From assembly GCF_964355755.1 (NCBI RefSeq), contig NC_092673.1, positions 23,813,001 through 23,877,000 on the forward strand: a DNA stretch of 64,000 nucleotides, read 5' to 3'. The position numbers and the translations under genes were made by a program. How positions within the stretch are numbered: position 1 is the stretch's first letter; the number at the start of each line of letters is the position of its first letter. Positions 33,901-44,906 of the stretch are shown here, in pieces. Source of the DNA: Antedon mediterranea. Taxonomy: Eukaryota; Echinodermata; Crinoidea; Comatulida; Antedonidae. The notes under the pieces were generated by a model. It saw nothing but the letters and a program-made list of their open reading frames with translations, had not been told where the DNA came from and did not search any database.

Positions 33901-36900
33901 TGCCCAGAACTTAACCATGGTCTTAGTAAAACTAACCACTCTTGCTAGAAAGTCCTATCCCAACGTGTGACCCTTGTAAAACTGTGGAACAACCTTCCCA
34001 ATTCGATTCAAAGCCTCTTTAAAAACTCAACTTTTAATTTTGTTGTAATTCAATCTGTTCTCGCTCATCCCAATCTGTTGATTGTTGAAAGTGCTACTGT
34101 ATATAAATTCGACAACAATAACATTAATGCATAAAGGTGAAGTACTTTAAAACATGTATTTCTTCAAAATCTTTCAGGTATTTTGGAACTGAATATGAAA
34201 AATGTCGTGGCATATGCATCCTGTAACAAAGAGATTGAATACAACGCTGGAGCAATATCATGTTTGTAAGTTGTGTCATAATTATGTTTGATATACCTGT
34301 GACAGGTTGTTTTTGGTTTTTTTTAATCTCTGTTGTCTGTGGTTAATACGTACACATTTCTCTGGTGTTAAGTTTAGAAAGAGATAAAATCTAATCCACT
34401 GGACTTGTTTAGTATTAAACAGAGACGTTTCAGGACCTATCCAGGTCGTATCATTAGGCCGAATGATGGAATTGTGGCATTTGGTCAGTGACCCGTGACG
34501 GGGTTAAGGAGCTAGGAATTTTGTTGACAGCTGAATTGAAAGTTCCAGTAAGTAAGTCCAGTGGATTAGATTTTATCTGTTTCTAAACTTAATACTACCT
34601 GGATGACTGACAATATACTGATACATATCAGTGTTTCTTCAGTGTTCTTCACTAGATCACATTAAGGTAAAGCTGATCACATTATTTTATAATGTTAAGT
34701 TTACATAACATGACTTAATCATGAATGGCTTGACCAACAATGAGTGTGAACCTATACCCTTTCTGGTCAATAATTTATCATACATTTTTCTACAGAGTGT
34801 TTCTGTCAATAATTGGAGCATTTATTGTAGCTGGGACAGGATATGAGCTGTTAACGATTTACGGCGTGAGCAAAGACGATCCACTTGGGTTTAAAACCTT
34901 GACAGAAGAACCAGATATGACAAATCATGAGAATGGAGTTCAAATTCGACCAACAACAGGGGCTCGGGGGGTGCACATGATGCATACAGAGCCAGGAAAT
35001 AACTCTTGTAAGAATTCACATATTCACTGTTATTATTTAGTTGAATATTTCATATATGTAAATGAAAATTATGAAGACTAATTTTAAATGTAGCCGAATA
35101 ATCTGGATTGTGCATACAGTTGTGTGGTTGAATTTCATCTTCCTTAAGGGGTCATGTTGACCAGCACCATACATGTGCTTATTTGTCAGTCTGTCTGTTA
35201 ATCCTGAGATGGACAATCACTGTACACCATATAAGACATTATCTACTACCACATTGTATGTAATATTATATTTATTCATTTTAGATATTAATTCATCTAC
35301 TACATTATATAATCCTGTATCATCTTCAGCTAACCCATCCATCAATGGATCAGCTCCACTTATTGAGCCAATCGGAATTCACGATCCACCAGGTATAACC
35401 GCATCATCATCAAAATCAACATTTATAACTGCGCCTCCTTTGGATACCTACTATTAATTTAGAATGAATCTGCTTTTATGAAACATCACATTTTTAATTA
35501 TCACATTGATAGTGTATTTGATGATAATAAAATTCCATCCAAACGAAATGAGGAAATAGATATTTCAAACTTGTACTGCACGCTCTATTAAAAAAGCATG
35601 AATATTTATTTATCATATATTTATACTGAATGACACTTTCAGTTCTAAAGCTAAAGATTTCCAAGGTTGTTCAGTAGAGAACATCACCAATATAATAATA
35701 AGATAAAATAAAATATAAAACAGTAATTTTTCATTAAAAATAATTTAATAATAAAAATTAATTTTAGTTAAAAATGGAATTGAAGGCATATAACATGAAG
35801 CCTAAGTTTATTGTACAGGTAATAAACATTAAAGTCAACACTCAACGTTGTTATCCAAAGTGGTCCATGGTACATAATGTGTATTTATTGACCAAGTGGT
35901 TATTGTCTTGAATCCGTGACTATTATAGGCCCATCGTTGATTCAGCATGTGGCAATATATGTTGGGATGGTTTGGCCTGAGAGGAATATTGTTCCTGGGT
36001 AAAATGCCGCTACCATTGCCTTGGGTGGTTAATATCTGATTACCAAATTTCTTTCATGTCAGTGCATTACAAAGAATCATTCCTTCCATTAATATTACAC
36101 TTATAATATATGTTAATTTTACTAGTATTTTGCTGTACTGTATCTGATAATTAATGTTTGTTTTTTCAGTTACCTGTTCAGGTTTTTTCAAGAAATTTAT
36201 ACTGTGTTTTTCACTCGTTACTAATGGCTCCAAGATATTGAGTCCCAAACAGGGACAGGGAAGTCTGCATGCCCTCAATGGAATCCGAGTTCTCAGTTTG
36301 TTCTGGGTTATTCTTGGCCACACATACTTCTTTCCACTGACGCTATTCTGTAAGTATTATCACTTAGCTTCTCTATTTAGTAATAGTCTGGTGTCTGTAA
36401 AGTCTATCATTTATCCCCTCTCCAGACGCCTTAAGCCCTGTCTACACACCACACCATTAAATATGGTAGTGATATGCCCAAATATGGTAGTGAAATGATG
36501 TCATGTCCATATATGGAGTTTTTTGTTTTTTTATATATAACTTTAGGCAATTTGCGAAGAATAACCATAAGCGAATTTATTCATTAAACGCCTGCAACTC
36601 ATCCAAAATAATGCCGACCCGTGTATGCACGCTCACCCCTGCTCTCCTTAGTCTTCATTGGCTACCAGTTGAAAAGCACATAATTTTTTAAATACTTCTC
36701 TTAACCTATAAAGCTCTCTTATTCAAATCCCCTTCATATCTCTCTGACCTTCTTCCTCTTCACATACCTTCCCGTCTCCTTTCAATTCCGACTTTTAACA
36801 CTAAAACGTATGGCTTACTGTACTTACTCTACATGAATAAAGGAGTTATAATTTGTCATTAGAAAAAATCCTAACATATGACAGGACTTAAACCCTGGAC

Positions 36901-39900
36901 CTTTAGATCGGTAGCCAAGCCTCATAACCACCAAGCCACAACTGTAGGCAGAGATTTATAATGTCCCAATATACCTATAATATAACTTGTTTTAACATTT
37001 CTTTAGTGTATTCTTGTTCCATTGCTTATCATATATTTGATCATCATTCTCTATCTCTACAGCAAATCCGATACAAATCCCTGATATCCTGGGAAGATTC
37101 TCCTTCCAAGCCGTTGGTAATGCAACATTTTCTGTGGATTCTTTCTTCTTTATGAGGTCAGTAATAAATGCATTGTTTAAACAAAGATTTGCGGTTTGAA
37201 AGAATGGTTAAAAATTTGTGGACCAGGTGATAGTAGTCTAGTTTCTTTGTTTGTTTTAAACTATTTAAATTTATTACCCAAGTGACTTTTTAAAAGTGTA
37301 TTGTTTTTGTTAAAAGTGCCATAGAAAAAAAAAAAAAATACTAGTGTTCTTAAGTGTCTTTGTTCAGAGGATAGTAAAAGTCAGTCAGTAAGTAATAAAT
37401 GATTGTTAAAGCGTGGTTCCCACTAGAACGTAACACAAGGACGTAAACGCAACGCAAGCGTTTTAACCAATGACAAGCGAAGTTATAGACAGTTAGCAAT
37501 CAAAAGCGAATAAGCCATCGCTTGTGATTGGTCAGTTCACTTGCGTAGCGTTACGTTCTTGCGTTGCGTCGCTAGTTGGAAACCCCCGCTTTAGCAAAGA
37601 CATTTCCTGATAAACGATAACACTCTGACAGTCTCTTGGTTGGTTGAAAGAATGGTTAAACGTCAATGGGGCTTTCTAGTTTCCTGATTGGTTGAGAGAA
37701 TTGTAAAAGTCAGTGTGAAATCACACAAGATACAATACAATCATATGTCACCTTGATCCTGTTTACTGCTGCATATATTAAAGATGTAAAGAATATTTGA
37801 AGATAAAATTAACTTTTTCTCTCTGATTTTAGTGGCCTGTTGATCACATACCTTACGCTGAATTACTTGAAAAAGAAGGATGGAAAATTAAATTGGGGAA
37901 TGTTTTACTTACACAGATTTCTCAGGTAAACCTTGAAATAGTGATCATTAAACAGATTGTTATTGACTGGCAAAATGGCGTAGGAAATATCATGTATCAT
38001 GTATAACTACCATGTTATGAGCTGTTTGTGTCATTATTTGAATGGGAACTTTCGTTGTCAATGTAAAGATTCGTCGAGTACTTCTTGTATTCAAATTGTA
38101 AATTTGTGCTCAACAGAACGTCATTCGAATAGAAAACGTTGACAATGCAAGAAGAACAAGAACAATCTCAATGCTTAAAAAACTCCATTAAATAAGTACT
38201 CAACGGAAAACTGTACTCAACGGTAAAAGTCCCAGTCGAATACGACAATTGCTTGTACCCTTATAGCAAATACCTTTCTCTCATTTCCTTGTCCTTCCGA
38301 TAGGACGTAAAGCTGTTGGTTATGTGTGCAATAAAAAAAAACTTACACGATAAAGTGTATAGAATTTTTTTGCAGTGTGCAGATCATGGTAGTGGAGGTG
38401 TTCCTAATCTGTTAACGTAGTAAAATACACAAGTTTCGGCTTGTAAAAAGATGTTTTTCCATTTTTACAGATTGACACCTGTGTATATGATTGTAATTTA
38501 CATCTATACAACGTTGACTCCTCATTTTGCCACTGGACCTATGTACTCAGCTGTGTTTAATCCAAATCCAGTCGGATATGAAACAGGAATATCTTATTGC
38601 CAAAAATATTGGTGGACCAACCTTCTATACATTAATAATGTGTACCCAAATGATTTAATGCAAGAGGTTTGTGTTTTTTTATTTGCGTGTTCACATCGCA
38701 TGACACTTTTTCACATTAGTTATTGTGATTTCTTAATGAACCTGAGCAATATTTAATTATATAATTGAATCAAACCAAAGTTAACATTATTTTTTTTATT
38801 TTATAGTGTTTAGGTTGGTCTTGGTATCTAGCTAATGACATGCAGTTTTTTATCATCAGCCCATTTATCATCTATTTCTTGTACCAGTAAGTTGCAGATA
38901 TCTGATTGTGATCTTTTACTCTTAAATTGTGAGAAGTTGTGATTAGGCAGAAAATGTTCAGTCATTACATATGAGTTTCAAACATACTAGCAGACGTTCC
39001 CAAATTGTTTTGGACACATTTATGATGCCTGTTAACACATGGAGTCTGCAAAGACTGCCATTACAATGTTGCATTCACAAACCTCAGTAGCAGCAAATTA
39101 GTTTGTCAAGAAGGTGGATGACCTAATTTTTGGGAACTGGCTTTAGTCAACTGTCTGTCAAGCTAAAGTTTTCTCTAGTTTACCAACTACAGTATTCCTT
39201 ATGTAATTTTTAAAAAGAAGAAGTTTATTTAAGAAATGAAACAAGCTTTACATTTGTTTTAAATAAATATAGTATTTTTATATTGTCAATTATATAAAAT
39301 ATTTTCTCTCTATAGTAAAGCTCCAGTTGGCATAGGCATATGCATTGGTTTATTGCTAACATGCTTTGGCAGTTTGATTGGTCTGACCATTTCCAAGGAT
39401 CTTGAAGCAACCCCATTTCCTCAGTATGTGGTTTATTTTGATTGCCTTGCTCTACACTAACAAACTTTATGTGACAAAAATATGTGATGTGTCCATATAT
39501 GGACATGATGATGTCATATCACTACCATATTTTGGAATATCATTTCCATATTTGGGCACATCACATTTTTTTTGTCAAACTAGTTTGATAGCATAGACAG
39601 AGCTAATTTGTACTCAAGTACAATTGAGGAAATAACATTGCCTGGAATTCATACCTTCAGGCCCCTGAGCTTGCCCTGACTGCTAAGGTTAGATCCAAGC
39701 CCAAGGCAGCAGCAGGTTTTCACTATATTTTATAAATATACTAGATTGTTAGCTCCAACACAATAACAACCAATCATATAAGCAAGTTTGAAGTAATTTC
39801 TCTTAATCACGCTTAACTTATTTGCAATAATACAACTTTGTTTTTATCCACAGAAATGCCTCTCGTGAAAACTTTCTCGGTAACTCAGTTTACACCAAAC

Positions 39901-42007
39901 CTTACGCACGTATCAGTACATATTTAGTTGGTATGGTTTTGGGATACATTTTGTATTTGTGCCAAGGAAAAGTTAAAATGTCAAGGGTAGGTAGTACATT
40001 CATGGCAAATATCTTTATCGCACATTTTACATGAGTCTAATTTATTTATTTCACTCCAAACCAACAGCGAATCATCGCCATCGCTGGTTAAAATCTTAAT
40101 AAAAAACTAATTTGGATAAAAAATATAATTCATACAGATACATTCATACCGTGTAATTCATACAGACAGAAAAACAAGATGACATCGAACATAGAAAAAT
40201 GTAGTGAATAAATAAAACATGACCATCAACAAACAAACATTAAGATGTTGAGGAAAAGGCTTCCATGATTAATATCCGACATTGTCGTTTGCAACAGACG
40301 TCTACCATACTACTAACAATATGAATATTTGAATGAAATTTCATACTGAATATGTGTGTAAAAGCATTTTTTAAAAAACACTTTATAATGTGAATACAGG
40401 TATTAGAATAGATTAGAAAAAAGTAAACGTAATTGTTTGTTTATTATTCAGTTTGTTGCACTGTTGGGGTGGTTAGTTGCAACCGTCATTGGTTTATCAG
40501 TTGTGTACGGGCTGTATGGAACACTCCATGGAAACGAGCTGAACAAAGGAGCAACCGTAATGTACATCACATTCTGTCGTTTTGCCTGGGCTGTGGCGCT
40601 AGGATGGGTTTCGTTTGCGTGCATAACTGGTTATGGAGGTACTTATTTCTTTCTTTATCATCGTCTATATTTTGTTGAATGACTTTCGCAAAAGGTTTAA
40701 TTTATTCTTCCATAGGCCCATTGCAATCGCCTAGCCCACAAAGCCATACTGACTGTGCTAGTTAGTTGGCCTAGTTCGAACAGGGTACTCCTTATTTTGG
40801 GTGGCGGCTCACGCATGGTCAGCTGTGCCAATAGAAAGTAGCATATACTCACTGTCTATAAATTACATGTATGGTTGACATTGCTGACAGTCTGTCTATA
40901 AACAAAAACAAGACAATCTTATACCATATGAACAATTGTCTGAAATAAAAGTTAAATTGAATTAAAAAAACAGATTTTACTGTCTACACTAGTTTGACCA
41001 AAAAAAAGTGATGTGCCCAAATATGGTAGTCATATTAGACATTATCATCACATCACATAAAATTTGATAGTGTAGACAGAGCTTTAAATGAGACTTTTAA
41101 CAGTGACTACTCACTAACTTAAGCTCTCTTCCCACTGAAATCATATATAAATTATATATTCGTGGTGCTATGCTATTACTCCATACCAATATACTGTATT
41201 GATCTTTTATCATTTCAGGTCCAGTAAATACTTTGCTGTCATGGCCAGTTTGGATCCCACTGTCGCGCATAAATTACTGTGCGTATCTTCTCCACCCGAT
41301 AATCATGATGGTGTTTCAGTACTCTCTTCCAACTCTGATATACTTCTCTGACTTTTTGTTGGTAGGTATAAAATAGCCTTGTAACTAAAATATTGTAATA
41401 CTCGCCAGACTACTGTAGCGTGTCGTACAACAATCTTGCAATGTTCACAAAAATCTGAACATGCAATAGCATACAATTAATGAATGCAATAGTACAAATA
41501 TGTTTACCAAATGAAAATATTTATTATTATAAAATGTTTAAAAAACATTCTTTTTAAATAACATAGATCTGTTTGATTTGAAGTTAGCATAAACAAGAAT
41601 GAATGCACATAGCAATTAAACTCTCTCCTGATATAGACCAACATCTTTCCCACCTTAAAACAAACAAAACAATGTTTAGTACTGTATTTAAAAATGTAAT
41701 TGTTTAAAAAAACAGCTATGACTATTATTTATGCATTAGAATATTAAATCCAAAATACACATTGAAATCTTTTTTACTTATTACTTGCCACATTGTGTTA
41801 TGTTATATTGTATTTTTCCCTACTGTACACAAACTCAATGGGAGTAGCATATGAAAGAAACTTTTTCTTTTTTTATGTTTACAGATTTACTTCTTTTTGG
41901 GCAACATTGTCTTATCATACAGTGCAGCTTTCATCTTTTCTGTTTGTGTGGAGGCTCCATTCATGGCACTTGAAAAACTCATTTTTCAGCGGGATAGGAG
42001 TGTCTAA
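30998..42007 (+). CDS. Nose resistant to fluoxetine protein 6 (NRF-6)-like O-acyltransferase, 16 exons, 814 aa
   Basis: Predicted multi-pass membrane acyltransferase of the NRF-6 group. Exons: 30998-31463, 32832-32986, 33467-33545, 34178-34265, 34796-35007, 35285-35392, 36170-36349, 37063-37156, 37833-37925, 38471-38666, 38807-38886, 39316-39423, 39854-39986, 40452-40638, 41219-41361, 41885-42007. All junctions are GT-AG and all phases agree (2445 nt). Residues 1-21 are a signal peptide. Residues about 75-115 are a Thr/Pro linker with NGTTPEP repeats (N-glycosylation sequons). Residues about 125-262 form the Cys-rich NRF domain (MVDSYGKLPPGVMQG, CVPDSC). The acyltransferase-3 domain starts near 400 with R409-x10-H420 (NGIRVLSLFWVILGH), followed by SVDSFFFMSG, HRFLRLTPVYM, KYWWTNLLYINN, CLGWSWYLANDMQF, YTKPYARISTYLVGM and LSRINYCAYLLHP. 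It ends with SVCVEAPFMALEKLIF. Family members act on lipids or transport in C. elegans intestine; the substrate here is unknown. A minisatellite overlaps the stop codon. Confidence 0.93.
31600..31716. mobile_element. MITE family 1, copy a (intron 1 of the acyltransferase gene)
   Basis: Family 1 ends read TAAAGCTCTGTCTACACTAT or its inverse, with CAAACTAGTTTGA near one end and ATGTGCCCAAATATGG-like core sequence. This copy has both ends, degenerate (AGCTCTTTCTACACT on the left, GTGTAGACAGAACTTTAG on the right). Confidence 0.7.
31880..32050 (+). repeat. SINE-like repeat ending in an (ATT)n tract
   Basis: GCGCCTTGAGCACTTTAGTG, then TATGTGCGCTGTATAAATC and (TTA)n are the 3' part of a short interspersed repeat common in marine invertebrates. 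It lies in intron 1 of the acyltransferase gene. Confidence 0.55.
32583..33297. repeat. Inverted repeats flanking exon 2 of the acyltransferase gene
   Basis: AAGCTGTAACCAGGTTTG near 32583-32600 and its near-inverse CGGTAACCTGGTTACAACTT near 33276-33295 bracket exon 2 (32832-32986). A third, direct, AACCAGGTTTGCAT lies at 33074. They look like ends of small elements. Confidence 0.5.
32630..32665. repeat. Perfect 13-bp hairpin in intron 1
   Basis: ACCGAGATTTCAC (32630-32642) and GTGAAATCTCGGT (32653-32665) are separated by 10 bases. A related CCCGAGATTTTAC occurs at 33223. Confidence 0.75.
33930..34030 (+). pseudogene. Short LINE ORF2 C-terminal fragment (intron 3)
   Basis: The frame reads LVKLWNNLPNSIQSLF then KNSTFNF, the typical PxLWNxLPxSIR...FKxxLKxxLF ending of CR1/L2/Jockey-like ORF2. 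It is a short, isolated fragment in an intron of the acyltransferase gene. Confidence 0.45.
34368..34592. mobile_element. 225-bp MITE with ~40-bp TIRs (intron 4)
   Basis: TTAAGTTTAGAAAGAGATAA at the left end is the near-perfect inverse of TTATCTGTTTCTAAACTTAA at the right. The match continues through AATCCACTGGACTT, about 40 bp in all with one or two differences. It is flanked by TA-rich sequence and the interior is non-coding. Confidence 0.85.
36429..36535. mobile_element. MITE family 1, copy b (partial, intron 7)
   Basis: TTAAGCCCTGTCTACACACC followed by ATATGCCCAAATATGGTAGTG and TGTCCATATATGG. The right end is missing. Confidence 0.65.
36550..36830 (+). pseudogene. LINE ORF2 C-terminal fragment (intron 7)
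   Basis: Broken frames read LLSLHWLPVEKHIIF, then ILLLTYKAL and SPSYLSDLLPLHIPSRLL, the conserved tail of CR1/L2/Jockey-like ORF2 (LHWLPVxxRIxFKxLxLTYKAL...YLxDLL). Several indels. Same orientation as the host gene. Confidence 0.75.
36876..36950 (-). repeat. tRNA-like repeat (SINE head), minus strand
   Basis: On the minus strand, TGGCTTGGTGGTTATGAGG resembles a pol III A box and GGTTTAAGTCC a B box, about 40 bp apart. The cloverleaf is degraded, so this is a tRNA-derived SINE piece and not a tRNA gene. Confidence 0.45.
37407..37593. mobile_element. MITE family 2, copy 2 (187 bp, intron 8)
   Basis: TAAAGCGTGGTTCCCACTAG at the left, inverse GCTAGTTGGAAACCCCCGCTTTA at the right (shown in parts: CTAGTTGGAAACC, CGCTTTA). 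Subterminal regions have repeated ACGCAACGCAAGCG-type motifs on both strands. Longer and more complete than the copy at 30157-30284. Confidence 0.8.
39446..39605. mobile_element. MITE family 1, copy c (intron 12)
   Basis: Left CTTGCTCTACACTAACAAAC, core TGTCCATATATGGACATGA and TTTGGGCACATCACA, right GATAGCATAGACAGAGCTAA. Both ends present. Confidence 0.75.
40976..41086. mobile_element. MITE family 1, copy d (intron 14)
   Basis: Left TTTACTGTCTACACTAG, core TGATGTGCCCAAATATGG, right TAGTGTAGACAGAGCTTTA. Confidence 0.75.
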
Positions 42008-42545
42008 CTCATACTTTAGCGGGATAAGAGTGTCTGACTCGTATTTCAGCGGGATAAGAAGTGTCTAACTTTACTTCAACGGTATAAGAGTGTCTGACTC
42101 AAACTTCAATGGGATAAGAATGTCAAATTTTTACTTTAACGGGATAAGAGTGTCTGACTTACACTTCAGTGGGAACTCGTACTTTAGTTGGATAGTGTCA
42201 AACTAATACTTCAGCAGGATGAGAGTGTCTGACTCAAACTTCAATGGGATAAGAGTGTCTGACTCAAACTTCAATGGGATAAGAGTGTCTAACTTACACT
42301 TCAGTGGGATAAGAGTGTCTAACCCATACTTTAGCGGGATAAGAGTGTCTATCTCATATTTCAGCAGGATAAGAGTGTCTAACTCATACTTTAGCAGGAT
42401 AACAGTGTCTAACTCAAACTTCAGCAGGATGAGAGTGCCTGACTCATACTTCAGCAGAATAATACTGTAGTGAGTAACTCATACTTCAGTGGGATAAGAG
42501 TGTCTAACTCATACTTCAGCAGGATCAGAGTGTCTGACTCGTATT
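41989..42545 (+). repeat. 30-bp minisatellite starting inside the last coding exon
   Basis: About 18 units of roughly 30 bp with consensus GGGATAAGAGTGTCTAACTC followed by ATACTTCAGC. The first unit is the end of the acyltransferase coding sequence itself (CAGCGGGATAGGAGTGTCTAA encodes QRDRSV and stop, spelled in two parts), so the stop codon lies within repeat unit 1. The rest is 3' UTR. Unit length is a multiple of three, which keeps long spurious frames open. Early units drift by one or two bases in length. Confidence 0.9.
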
Positions 42546-42749
42546 GGAGAAAGTTAAGTGTTTTTTAAGTGTGTCTTAAATAGTAGGTTATTCTGAATAT
42601 CTTCTAATAAGAATATTACCAGGTAGATCAAATGATTGTATTGCTTATTTTATATGCCTATCACACATTTATTTCAATCAATTATACCTCATTTTGATGT
42701 GTAATTAAATGACTATTATATCATATTTCAATTAACAACATTTTATGTG

Positions 42750-42755
42750 AATAAA
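42750..42755 (+). terminator. Candidate poly(A) signal of the acyltransferase gene
   Basis: AATAAA about 740 bp after the stop codon and 200 bp after the minisatellite. Earlier weaker variants exist, so the cleavage site is uncertain. Confidence 0.35.
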
Positions 42756-44830
42756 GTATAGAAAAGGATATTGTACACTTTACTTTTCCTTTAGTTACTT
42801 TATATAATATTGTCATCCATTTTACATTCCAATTTTACATTACTCTAAACAATATGTTTTTTTGTTGTAAAAATTAAAATTTTTAACTAAATAACTCTAG
42901 ATGCAATAATTAGTATATACAGTTATTACTGTAATTACAATACAGTTGGGTTTTTTTATATAAATTTTAAAAGTTGATTTATATAGTGTATATTTTTATA
43001 CAAATTATAGACATAGTTTAAAGGGTAACAAATGTGTGGCTTAACAATTGTATGTATATACTGTCCATAACCTAGCGGCTATACCGGTCAAAAGATTCAC
43101 CTTTACTTTTGTGACCCTGCCATACCATGAAGAAACGGCTGTTATTGAAGCGGTTCTATTTGATTGGTTTAAAAATAAGAGGAAAAGCGCTTTTACTGAA
43201 TGTCGTGTATTACCTCTACTATTTGTTAGGAACGGTTGAATACATGTGCTAAAGCTATGAAATGTTTAGTGAACCTTGACATTCACCCTAAGATTATTAT
43301 TATTATAATGATATAGTTAATCATATAATGATTATATATATATAAAAGATTGTTTTATTCTTATTTTAATGGTTACAAATATTATTTTCATAATTTCGAA
43401 TTGAAATTTATTGATGTTTATCTATAGTTGTCACAAATATTATTTTATAATACCTCCATTGGTCTTGCATTATTTTTTTCTTAATATTACAGGTATGACA
43501 CTCCATGTGTGCCAAAAATGTTTTTTTTTACAAATATTAAGACATTTGAGTTTGTAACTGCATAGACACTATAGTTTTACTAAGGGTGTATCAAGACATG
43601 AAATAAAAATAACCTTTTTTCTGATAACAGAAATAGTGATAATGCAATAGTGAGGCAATATACTGGAAGTACTAAATTGTTTCAGGGATACTATAGGAAA
43701 CGAATAATATTATGATAATAATTAGTACCTCTTTTGATCTTGTAATCATTATAAATAAGACCATCATTGAATGAAACATTGAAATTACTATTACACAGTA
43801 TGTACGCAATATATAGATATTATGTAAATAATTTAAGATAAATATATAACTTGGAAAAACATTTTACATTCTGTAGATTATAGTTCTGTTTTCTTGTGTT
43901 TCTTGGTTGTTGCCGAACAAATATGAAATGCAATGAAGAAACCAATCTATGTAAGTAGGAGAAAAACAACCAAGAAAACAAAAAAACAACAAACTCAAAT
44001 CCTAAAGTTTCTGAAAATATATAAGTGATGGTAACTGAATTGATATAAGATAAAAAATTGGTGAAGACAATACAAATACTGTATATAAATACCCAATTAT
44101 TACTCATATACCATATATATACCATATACCGTAGTAGATAAGAACATCTGCTTTATTTCATTTTGCATGTTTTGATCACTTTTTTTTATAATTAAAATTA
44201 CAATAAATACTAATACCAATTTTTTTTATATAAAAAAAGTAAATTGTTATTAAAATCGTTTATATATAATACATAAATCATGTTCCGAATATGAGCACTG
44301 TTTCTATAATTTACAGTATAATTTATATATATATATATTATTGCATAGTTAAGTGTGCGTGCTTCTTTGTTCACTACAAAACATGTATTGTTCCCTGCAT
44401 TTTTTTCCATATGAATGCTGTTTTTATTGAAGGTCATTTTATTGAATAAATTTTGATAATTATAATCACGGATATATTAACTATGTATAACAATGTTTAT
44501 ATATCTGATTTTATTAAAGTCATTTATCATTGCAATCAGTTTTTGCCCTTTCATTATTTTTAAGATACATTTTTAAGAGTATGTTTAAATTTTGTGATAT
44601 GATATTAAATATATATCGTAATAACTACCGGTATTAAAAAAGAAAGTTAGTAAGAAGATAACATTTCTTTGTATAAAATGTGAGGAACATCTGCAATATC
44701 TGCAACAGATAGACCACCAACAAAACAAAGTGACTTGAAGAGGCAACATGAACCTGCTTAAGACTTGATGGAGAGTTAAATAACAGACAAAGTGTCATTC
44801 AACACACATACAAGCTAATAGTTAATGGTA
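42756..44830. other. Intergenic, very AT-rich, no gene seen
   Basis: Long ATATAT-rich stretches (43320-43345, 44325-44340). The longest frames (43820-44125 minus, 43048-43239 plus) have no recognisable domain and low-complexity composition. Confidence 0.6.
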
Positions 44831-44839
44831 GGCATCACC

Positions 44840-44847
44840 TATAAAAG
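44840..44847 (+). promoter_or_regulatory. TATA box of the Ser-rich secreted protein gene
   Basis: TATAAAAG lies 60-67 bp upstream of the ATG at 44907, predicting a start near 44,870 and a ~37-nt leader. A perfect TATA box suits a tissue-specific, highly expressed gene. Confidence 0.65.
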
Positions 44848-44906
44848 TAAAGAAAACTACATTAGGATACATATACAAAGAAACACGGCAAAGACATTAA
44901 ATCACC

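Noticed and set aside
36876-36950. tRNA gene on the minus strand
   Set aside because: Cloverleaf pairing is poor and the segment sits among LINE debris in an intron; a SINE relic is more likely.
40433-40678. 81-aa frame starting MFVYYSVCCTVG
   Set aside because: Alternative frame of exon 14 of the acyltransferase; the chosen frame is in phase with both neighbours and matches the family.
42219-42470. 83-aa open frame with GIRVSNSYFS-type repeats
   Set aside because: It is an artefact of a 30-bp minisatellite in the 3' UTR; no start context, splice site or domain supports it.
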